5,032 bases of DNA from the NCBI GenBank assembly GCA_002387725.1, contig DGKK01000012.1, positions 4,853-9,884 of the forward strand. The letters are read 5' to 3'. The position numbers were made by a program, and so were the translations under genes. The notes beneath the pieces are model-generated. The model did no database searches and was not told the origin of the DNA. It saw nothing but the letters and a program-made list of their open reading frames with translations. The stretch comes from Nitrospirae bacterium UBA4572 (lineage in GTDB: Bacteria; Nitrospirota; Leptospirillia; Leptospirillales; Leptospirillaceae). Shown here in pieces: positions 1 through 5,032 of this stretch. Position 1 is the first letter of the stretch. Each line of letters opens with the position of its first letter.

Positions 1-486
1 ATTCAAGGACCTCTTTCGGACAGCGAGATCGCCCGGCGGGTCGAAGACGTCTTTGGCACCATCATCTCCCGCCGAACGGTCGCCCACATTCGGAGGACCT
101 TGGGAATCCCCGAGAGAATCGCAAGGGCGACAGCGCGGACCTATCGGGACGCGACGGCGGAATTTTCCCCGCCGATCCCCCTGACGTCCCGGTCGGTGAG
201 AGAGTCGACTCCTGTCTGCTCCGGAGTCTACGAAATCAGCTCCTTTGTTCCTGGGGAACCCGAGAAGGTCCTTTATATCGGGTCGTCCCGGAACCTCAGG
301 AAAAGATTGTCCCATCATTTGTATTCATCCGGCGGCAACCCGCTTCTCCGGGAAAGGATGTCCGGAGGAGCCCGGTTTCGTTACCGCATTGTCAAGGAGG
401 ACTGGCGCACTTTTGAGCGAACCATCTACCGATCTTTCCTGAACACTTTCGGCATGGCACCGGAATGCAATCGAGCGAGCCCCTAG
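1..486 (+). CDS. rpoN: Sigma-54 (RpoN)-like C-terminal DNA-binding domain fused to a GIY-YIG nuclease domain, 5'-partial
   Basis: The frame is open from base 1 to the TAG at 484-486 (161 residues visible). The true start lies upstream, so the TTG at 100 is not the start. Residues about 4-37 read PLSDSEIARRVED, then ISRRTVAHIRRTLGIP. This is the end of the sigma-54 family: the helix-turn-helix and RpoN box that bind the -24 promoter element. The box (S23-R32, consensus ARRTVAKYRE) keeps RRTVA and the later Arg but has H and I where K and Y are usual. A linker of about 37 residues follows. Then comes a GIY-YIG fold: GVY at 75-77, YIG at 92-94, SRNLRKRL with the expected catalytic R102, E139 in FERTIY, and N157 in PECN. 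RpoN proteins normally stop just after the RpoN box, so the roughly 120-residue extension is odd. The symbol is tentative: the missing N-terminal part must show the activator-interacting and core-binding domains. Otherwise this could be a nuclease that borrowed the domain. Confidence 0.72.
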   Translation: MQGPLSDSEIARRVEDVFGTIISRRTVAHIRRTLGIPERIARATARTYRDATAEFSPPIPLTSRSVRESTPVCSGVYEISSFVPGEPEKVLYIGSSRNLRKRLSHHLYSSGGNPLLRERMSGGARFRYRIVKEDWRTFERTIYRSFLNTFGMAPECNRASP

Positions 487-537
487 ACCAGCGAAGGGAT
501 CGGGCGGCACCCTAACTTGCCAATTTGTGGAGGAGCC

Positions 538-554
538 TTGGAACGGTTTTTGCG
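538..554 (+). promoter_or_regulatory. Candidate sigma-54 (-24/-12) promoter
   Basis: The sequence T-TGGAACGGTTTTTGCG matches the YTGGCACGrNNNTTGCW consensus at all but two defined positions (C to A inside the -24 block, and the last W to G). The GG at 540-541 and the GC at 552-553 are separated by exactly 10 bases, the spacing sigma-54 requires. Transcription would start near 565 and run toward the chemoreceptor gene at 926. It would need an enhancer-binding activator, whose site would be expected upstream, inside or just after the first gene. No clear activator dyad was seen there. The call rests on sequence match only. Confidence 0.5.
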
Positions 555-573
555 CAAGCAAGCAAGCAAGCAA
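554..573 (+). repeat. (GCAA)x5 tandem tetranucleotide repeat
   Basis: Five perfect uninterrupted GCAA units begin at the base after the -12 GC of the candidate sigma-54 promoter. They would cover about -11 to +9, the DNA melted during initiation. Short tandem repeats of this kind can change copy number by slipped-strand mispairing. Here that would alter the start region of the transcript rather than a reading frame, because no real gene appears to cross it. Confidence 0.9.
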
Positions 574-613
574 TTTCGAGGCTTCCGGAGCAGAAGAGGG
601 AGAGCCTCCGTCG

Positions 614-631
614 TGGGACGGAACACTCCCA
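614..631 (+). other. Short inverted repeat in leader (5-bp stem, 8-base loop)
   Basis: TGGGA at 614-618 pairs perfectly with TCCCA at 627-631. It has no following T-run, so it is not a terminator. It could be part of a structured leader or be chance. Confidence 0.3.
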
Positions 632-669
632 TCTCAACAAATTCCTCTCCTGCCGGCTGCCCCTTCGTC

Positions 670-684
670 TTTCATCGGATGAAA
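670..684. promoter_or_regulatory. Perfect 7-1-7 palindrome, possible operator
   Basis: TTTCATC at 670-676 and GATGAAA at 678-684 are perfect inverted repeats around a single G. The short spacer and the A/T ends inside a GC-rich region look more like a dimeric regulator site than an RNA hairpin, since a one-base loop cannot form. The binding protein is unknown. The site lies about 105 bases downstream of the predicted transcript start and about 240 bases before the chemoreceptor start. Confidence 0.35.
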
Positions 685-756
685 ACCGCCGGCAACCCTT
701 TCCGGTGTCACCTCGCACCCCGCCCCGACACAAGAAGAGCCCTGCATTCCCTCTCC

Positions 757-772
757 ATCCTCGACGGAGGAT
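757..772 (+). other. Perfect stem-loop in leader (6-bp stem, GACG loop)
   Basis: ATCCTC at 757-762 pairs perfectly with GAGGAT at 767-772 across a four-base GACG loop. As RNA this is a compact hairpin. It is followed by CCCCGTGG rather than a T-run, so it is not an intrinsic terminator. It may be part of leader structure. The role is unknown. Confidence 0.35.
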
Positions 773-914
773 CCCCGTGGTCCTCTGGACCGCCGCCGAA
801 CGATTTCATTGCTTCCGGATGAGCCCACGTTCCCAAAAGATCGAACACAAGGCGGCAGTCTTCCCTTTCCCCAAAAATGATTGTCGCGCTTCGGGCCCGA
901 AATCCTTCATGACC

Positions 915-919
915 GGGAG
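915..919 (+). promoter_or_regulatory. Ribosome binding site of the chemoreceptor gene
   Basis: GGGAG lies six bases before the ATG at 926. It decides the start: the in-frame TTG at 881 has no comparable purine-rich site, and the protein from 926 opens directly with a short basic N-tail and a membrane helix. Confidence 0.7.
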
Positions 920-925
920 ACTCCC

Positions 926-2560
926 ATGAGAAAGCTCATCACGAAAACCGTGTTCGTCGTCGTTCTGATGCTGACGCTCAATATTGGAACCGGACTCTGG
1001 CTTCAGCACCAGGTCAGTCTTTCCCTCGAAAAAGAATCGGCCCTTCAGAGAGTGGCTGTCGATCTGGCCCTCATGATGGCCTCGGAAGCGCGGATGGAGC
1101 GCTCCATGACCGAGCTCGGGGAGAGCCCGGAAGCCAACCTCAACGCCCCCATGGCCCAGGTGATCCAGATGAAGGCCCTGTCCCATGTGCAGATGGTCCG
1201 TCTCAGGATCGATGCCCAAAAAGCCTGGGGGGATCTGTCCTCCCTCAAAAATCTGGTCAGGGACCGGAATGAAGCCCATTCGACAAGCCTCCAGATCATC
1301 AATCTCGTGAAAAACCACCACGAAAATCTGGCCCCGATGCTCTGGACAAAGATCGCGCGTCCGGCCTTTTCCCATTATGTGACCGAAACCCGGCTCCTGT
1401 TTGCCGATATTTCTCGCCAGGTCCAGAAGATCAATGCCAGCGTGGTCCACCGCCGGACCCTCCAGACCTGGGTGCAGATCGTCACCCTCTTTGCCTGGGC
1501 GATCGTGCTGTTTTGGGATTTCAAGGCGCTGTCGAAAATGGCCAACAGGCTCGAACGGGCGGCAGAGATCGTCCGTCAGGCCTCCTCGCGCGACCTGACC
1601 CGCCTGTCCCAAGTCGACGGAGCGGACGAGGCCGGGGAGGTGGGGCGAGGCATCGACCATCTGATCCTGGAACTCTCCGACGTCACGCGCGACCTGAACG
1701 ACAACGCCCACTCCATCGCCCGGGAGACCGACCATCTCTCCAAGGTCCTGTCGACGGTCTCCAGCGGTTTTGTCGAGGCGCTCCGGACCCTCGAGAACGT
1801 TCGGGAAAAGGCCAAGGAACTGGCGGAGCAATCAAGGGGGGAGTCCGAACTGGCCCTCGACATGGGACGCACGTCGAAGCAGGCGGTCTTGGAGGCCGAT
1901 CATGGAGCACAGACGGTCCGAAGCGTGCTTGACTCTGTGCGAACGTCCGCCCAGGAGATCACAGGTCTCGCCAACCGCATCGCCGGATTGGAGGAGGCGA
2001 GTCAAAAGGTGGGAACCATCGCCGGATCGATTGCCGCGATCGCCACCCAGACGAACCTTCTGGCGTTAAACGCCGCCATTGAGGCTGCCCGGGCCGGGGA
2101 ACAGGGACGGGGATTCGCCGTGGTGGCCGAGGAAGTCCGGAAACTCGCCCAGACGACCTCCCAGGCCACCGAAGAAATCGGAACCGCCATCGCCGCCATC
2201 CAGACGTCCATCGCCGAGACGGTCACCGACATCCGTCATGAAGCCTCTGCCCTTTCAGAGTGCGGCGCCCAGGCGGTGCAGGCGGAAAAGGCCATCGATA
2301 CCTTGGCCGCCATGGTCCGGGCCACCGGGCAGAACGTCGAAGTGATCGTCGGCGAAACCGAGGTCCAGAAGACCTCCTCCGACCGGATCCTGGAGGCGGT
2401 CAATGCGCTCTCGCAGGTCATGGACGCCCGGGGACGGGACGTCGCCTCGGCCGTTCCGGCCGTCGACCGACTCCGGGGAATCGTGGACACCCTATCGGCC
2501 CTGACGTCCTCCTTCAAAACCGTTTCTCATGAACACACCCTCTCCAAGGAGCCCGCATGA
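926..2560 (+). CDS. Transmembrane methyl-accepting chemotaxis protein (chemoreceptor)
   Basis: This 544-residue protein senses a signal outside the cytoplasm and controls the CheA kinase through CheW. Order of parts: basic N-tail, membrane helix about 8-26, external region about 27-180 that looks helical and that I cannot assign to a ligand family, membrane helix about 182-197, HAMP-like linker about 198-250, then the coiled-coil signalling domain. The kinase-control hairpin is textbook: [19 protein letters not shown] (373-391), tip E392-QGRG, then [12 protein letters not shown] (397-408). The HAMP is divergent: it has KAL where K/R-P-L is usual, but keeps the DEAG motif at 234-237. The arms (about 140 residues from HAMP to tip) suggest the 40-heptad receptor class, by rough count. 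There is no NWETF-type CheR tether; the end is HTLSKEPA. Its stop overlaps the start of the GGDEF-EAL gene, so the two are co-translated. Confidence 0.95.
   Translation: MRKLITKTVFVVVLMLTLNIGTGLWLQHQVSLSLEKESALQRVAVDLALMMASEARMERSMTELGESPEANLNAPMAQVIQMKALSHVQMVRLRIDAQKAWGDLSSLKNLVRDRNEAHSTSLQIINLVKNHHENLAPMLWTKIARPAFSHYVTETRLLFADISRQVQKINASVVHRRTLQTWVQIVTLFAWAIVLFWDFKALSKMANRLERAAEIVRQASSRDLTRLSQVDGADEAGEVGRGIDHLILELSDVTRDLNDNAHSIARETDHLSKVLSTVSSGFVEALRTLENVREKAKELAEQSRGESELALDMGRTSKQAVLEADHGAQTVRSVLDSVRTSAQEITGLANRIAGLEEASQKVGTIAGSIAAIATQTNLLALNAAIEAARAGEQGRGFAVVAEEVRKLAQTTSQATEEIGTAIAAIQTSIAETVTDIRHEASALSECGAQAVQAEKAIDTLAAMVRATGQNVEVIVGETEVQKTSSDRILEAVNALSQVMDARGRDVASAVPAVDRLRGIVDTLSALTSSFKTVSHEHTLSKEPA
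2546..2551 (+). promoter_or_regulatory. Ribosome binding site of the GGDEF-EAL gene, inside the chemoreceptor gene
   Basis: AAGGAG lies five bases before the ATG at 2557, within the last codons of the chemoreceptor gene. This strong site plus the ATGA stop/start overlap supports the chosen start and coupled translation. Confidence 0.85.
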
Positions 2561-5028
2561 CGTCTCTCAAGACCTTCCTCAAGGAGATGTCTGTCAGCTT
2601 CAGGGAACGATCCCGCCCCCAGGAGGTCCACGGGGCCATCACCACCCTCATCCGGCTGGGGGTGGTCATGGGGGGGCTTTCCGCCGTCCTTCTCGCAGGA
2701 AACGGAGTCTATTTTCTGAAGACGCAACGGGAACTTCGAGCCTTGCAGGCCCAGGCCTCGGATGTTCGCCATCTTCGATCCGACCTTCATTCGCTATCGG
2801 CCTCACTCTTCACCATGGTCCAGATGAGACCGCCCCTCACGCTGGTAAACCGCGCCCTGTTCCGGGGATACCAGATCCAGGGGGTTTCGATGCTCACGGA
2901 TATGCTCCGACGAAATCCCGACCTTCTTTCCGGGAACCTCACGGACATCCGGGCCCTGACCGGATTGTTTGTCTATTCCTCCCTGCAGAATATCGAGCGG
3001 GAGGGATTCGATACCCCCCATCTGAACCGGCCCCTGGTTCCCCCGGCCCTGGCCACCCAGATGTACGGGCTGATCCAGGGGCTCGACCGCCGGATCGATC
3101 ATCAGGAGAGGGCGATCGAATCCCGGCGCGTCCTGATTCGTCACCGTGAAATGACCGGAGGGATCGCGTCCCTGCTCCTCCTGGTCTTTTTCCTTGTCGC
3201 CTTCCTCCTGATCGAAAGCCGCTCCTTCTCGTTTCTCAAGACACTCGAGTTCGAGGTGGACCTGACCAAAAGGCTTCTCATCACATCGGACGTCATCCGG
3301 GAGTGGAAAGAGTTCGCCAAGGACCTCCTCTTCCGGATCAACAAAAGCTTTCCCGTGAAGTTCCTCTTCACCTTGTTCGTGACTCCGGACGATACCTACG
3401 AGGTCTACATATTCTGGAACGGCGTTCCGGAAGACAGCGTGCGCCGTTTTTTCGAGGAGGCAATCGAAGCCCGGATCCGGCAGGCGAACACGCATCTGTC
3501 TGCCGAGAAAGATCTTGCGTTTCTTCATGAAATGACCCATGAAACGGCCCCCTTGGGGGAGGAGGTCACCCGGAACATCCTCATGGAGACCGAAACCCTG
3601 CTCCTGGATCGTCCCCAGATCGGCGGAATCGTCGGTGTGGGACTCGCCGGAAAGGATCTCGACCCCATCAAAAAGACCGTGGTCCGCGGGTTCCTTGTCT
3701 CCATTCTCAACGTGCTGGGGTCCGTCAAGGCCCTTTCTCTCTACAACAAGGAGATCGAATATTACGCCGTCCGGGATCCCCTGACCCGACTTTTCAACCA
3801 GCGTGTCTTCTGGGAACTTCTCGAATACGAGGTGGGGCGCGCAAAGCGCCACCGCACTCGCTTCGTCCTGTGCGTGATCGACCTCGACGACTTCAAGGGC
3901 GTCAACGACGCCTATGGCCATTCGACGGGGGATGCTTTTCTGAAGGCAATGGCCGACCTCCTGATTAACGAGATCCGCTTGGGAGACATCCTGGCCCGCT
4001 ACGGAGGCGATGAGTTCACCCTCATCCTTCCGAAAACGGATCTCCCCGGGGCCCTCTCGTTCATTGGACGCCTGAAGGAGAAGATCACCGAGTTCCGGAT
4101 GGATCCGGGAGAAGGGCATCCTCCGGTCGAGGCGTCGGTCTCGATCGGGCTGGCGGCCTTTCCCGACCATGCCGACACGCATCAGGACCTCTTCACGGTC
4201 GCCGACCAGATGATGTACCGGGCCAAACAGGCCGGAAAGAACACCGTCCGGGCGCCGATGATCGAAGAGGCCCTCCATCTTCATGCGACGGCCAAACGCG
4301 ACGCCCATCTTCTGCAACTCATCCGGGAAAAACAGGTGATGCCCTATTTCCAGCCCTTCATCGATCTGGCCTCCGGCGAGATTGTCGGCCACGAGGTGTT
4401 GGCGCGCCTTCGGGACACAGACGGACAGATTGTGCCTGCGGGGGAATTCATCGCTCTGGCGGAACGGGCCGGCCTGGTTGCCACCCTCGACTTCGACATT
4501 CTGGAGCGGGCCCTGTCGCTGGCCGAAGAACGAGATATCCGTGGGCGTCTTTTCTTCAACCTGACCCCCAACGCCATGGCCATTCCGGACTTCGTTCCCC
4601 GGATCGTGGAGAGCGTTCAGAAGCACAGAATTCCAACGTCCCAACTGGCCTTCGAGATCACAGAGCGGGAGGCGATCAAAAACATCCGGATCGTAGAAAC
4701 CATGATCCGGGAGCTCAAGGAACTGGGCTTTCTGTTTTCGATCGATGACTTCGGAGCGGGCTTCTCCTCCCATCATTACCTGCGGGCCTTTCCCGTCGAC
4801 TACCTGAAAATCGATGCGCCCTTCATCCAGGGAGCCGGCCGGAGCCATGCCGTCGATCTGGCCATCGTCCACAGCATCGTCAGGCTGGCCACCTCGCTCG
4901 GCGTCCAGACGGTGGGGGAAGGAATCGAGACCGAAGCGGATCTCGAAGCGGCCAAGAGCTGCGGGGTCACTCTGGGACAGGGATTTTTCTTGGGAATGCC
5001 GGCACCGGCCCCGCAAGCGGCGGTTTGA
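2557..5028 (+). CDS. Membrane-anchored bifunctional diguanylate cyclase/phosphodiesterase (GGDEF-EAL)
   Basis: This 823-residue protein is predicted to make c-di-GMP from two GTP (GGDEF) and cleave it to pGpG (EAL). Parts: membrane helix about 34-53, external region about 54-200 (family not recognised), membrane helix about 201-219, cytoplasmic alpha/beta region about 225-400 resembling a divergent GAF domain, GGDEF about 403-570, EAL about 580-818. GGDEF evidence: DPLTRLFN (407-414), D442-LDDFKGVND with GH at 454-455, GGDEF at 483-487, and the inhibitory RxxD site R474-LGD five residues before it, so product inhibition is likely. EAL evidence: Q599, E613-VL-A-R617 (EVL for EAL), N668, E700-IT-E703, DDFGAG (730-735), K751-ID, E788-GIE and Q808. 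All expected metal-binding and catalytic positions are filled, so both activities are plausible; which one dominates cannot be read from sequence. The ATG overlaps the chemoreceptor stop by four bases. Confidence 0.95.
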   Translation: MTSLKTFLKEMSVSFRERSRPQEVHGAITTLIRLGVVMGGLSAVLLAGNGVYFLKTQRELRALQAQASDVRHLRSDLHSLSASLFTMVQMRPPLTLVNRALFRGYQIQGVSMLTDMLRRNPDLLSGNLTDIRALTGLFVYSSLQNIEREGFDTPHLNRPLVPPALATQMYGLIQGLDRRIDHQERAIESRRVLIRHREMTGGIASLLLLVFFLVAFLLIESRSFSFLKTLEFEVDLTKRLLITSDVIREWKEFAKDLLFRINKSFPVKFLFTLFVTPDDTYEVYIFWNGVPEDSVRRFFEEAIEARIRQANTHLSAEKDLAFLHEMTHETAPLGEEVTRNILMETETLLLDRPQIGGIVGVGLAGKDLDPIKKTVVRGFLVSILNVLGSVKALSLYNKEIEYYAVRDPLTRLFNQRVFWELLEYEVGRAKRHRTRFVLCVIDLDDFKGVNDAYGHSTGDAFLKAMADLLINEIRLGDILARYGGDEFTLILPKTDLPGALSFIGRLKEKITEFRMDPGEGHPPVEASVSIGLAAFPDHADTHQDLFTVADQMMYRAKQAGKNTVRAPMIEEALHLHATAKRDAHLLQLIREKQVMPYFQPFIDLASGEIVGHEVLARLRDTDGQIVPAGEFIALAERAGLVATLDFDILERALSLAEERDIRGRLFFNLTPNAMAIPDFVPRIVESVQKHRIPTSQLAFEITEREAIKNIRIVETMIRELKELGFLFSIDDFGAGFSSHHYLRAFPVDYLKIDAPFIQGAGRSHAVDLAIVHSIVRLATSLGVQTVGEGIETEADLEAAKSCGVTLGQGFFLGMPAPAPQAAV

Positions 5029-5032
5029 GGCC

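Larger units (their letters stand above)
487..925. other. 439-base intergenic region / probable long 5' leader of the chemoreceptor operon
   Basis: No convincing gene is seen here on either strand. Open frames exist in several registers at once, as expected in GC-rich DNA, and their translations are rich in Arg, Pro and Ser with no recognisable domain. The region holds a sigma-54-type promoter candidate, a tetranucleotide tandem repeat and three short perfect inverted repeats, listed separately. No hairpin followed by a T-run was found after the upstream stop codon, so termination of the first gene is not explained. No tRNA and no c-di-GMP riboswitch core was recognised. If transcription starts near 565, the leader before the chemoreceptor is about 360 bases. 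Confidence 0.6.

Noticed and set aside
455..469. TGGCAC...TGCA resembling a sigma-54 promoter
   Set aside because: The spacing between GG and GC is 9, one short of the required 10, and the bases encode the conserved MAPECN end of the GIY-YIG domain.
505..521. CGGCAC...CTTGCC resembling a sigma-54 promoter
   Set aside because: The gap between GG and GC is 11, one too long. The site at 538-554 is better in sequence and spacing.
578..608. Inverted repeat GAGGCT/AGCCTC as a terminator of the first gene
   Set aside because: It has a six-base stem with a 19-base loop and no T-run, too weak for an intrinsic terminator.
578..625. Possible c-di-GMP riboswitch, suggested by GGGACGGAACAC and the c-di-GMP gene downstream
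   Set aside because: The rest of the GEMM core (such as the GCACAGGGCAAACC-like half and the tetraloop receptor) is missing, so the resemblance is local only.
795..803. GCCGAACGA resembling a sigma-28 (flagellar) -10 element
   Set aside because: There is no TAAA-type -35 element at the proper distance upstream.
881..925. Upstream in-frame TTG start for the chemoreceptor
   Set aside because: There is no good Shine-Dalgarno before 881, while the ATG at 926 has GGGAG six bases upstream and gives a normal N-terminus.
525..929. Open frame of 134 codons across the intergenic gap, from a TTG and ending in an ATGA overlap with the chemoreceptor start
   Set aside because: The overlap is tempting, but the translation is Arg/Pro/Ser-rich without domain, membrane helix or clear coding bias. 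The frame would start upstream of the promoter candidate and cross the tandem repeat. Conservation of the frame in relatives would reopen the case.
806..1831. Long minus-strand open frame (341 codons) opposite the chemoreceptor
   Set aside because: It is an antisense shadow of the real chemoreceptor, with no domain or convincing start context.
2803..5016. Very long open frame on the minus strand (737 codons) opposite the GGDEF-EAL gene
   Set aside because: It is an antisense shadow. The plus strand encodes clear GGDEF and EAL motifs, and the minus-strand translation has no recognisable domain.

Overview
The window is a bacterial stretch of GC-rich DNA (roughly 60% by eye) with three genes, all on the plus strand. 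The first is cut by the left edge. The codon style, the Shine-Dalgarno sites and the gene types fit a Gram-negative, motile or surface-sensing bacterium that uses sigma-54. The Nitrospirota (for example a Leptospirillum-like organism) are a guess only, made without any database search.

Layout. Bases 1-486 hold the 3' end of a gene whose product ends in an RpoN (sigma-54) promoter-recognition domain with a divergent RpoN box, joined in the same reading frame to a GIY-YIG nuclease domain with all the usual catalytic residues. Bases 487-925 are a 439-base gap with no convincing gene. It holds a good -24/-12 (sigma-54) promoter candidate at 538-554, a (GCAA)x5 tandem repeat directly after the -12 element, and three short perfect inverted repeats. 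Bases 926-2560 encode a transmembrane methyl-accepting chemotaxis protein. Bases 2557-5028 encode a transmembrane protein with an alpha/beta sensor-like region followed by GGDEF and EAL domains. Both of its active sites look intact, and so does the c-di-GMP inhibitory site. The last two genes overlap by ATGA and are almost certainly one operon with coupled translation.

How it may work together (inference). A chemoreceptor and a c-di-GMP synthase/phosphodiesterase are made in step, linking taxis signalling to the motile/sessile switch. The sigma-54-type promoter between the RpoN-like gene and this operon suggests sigma-54 control, possibly by the upstream gene's own product. The most unusual object is the RpoN domain/GIY-YIG fusion: an apparently active nuclease fold joined to the part of sigma-54 that reads the -24 element.
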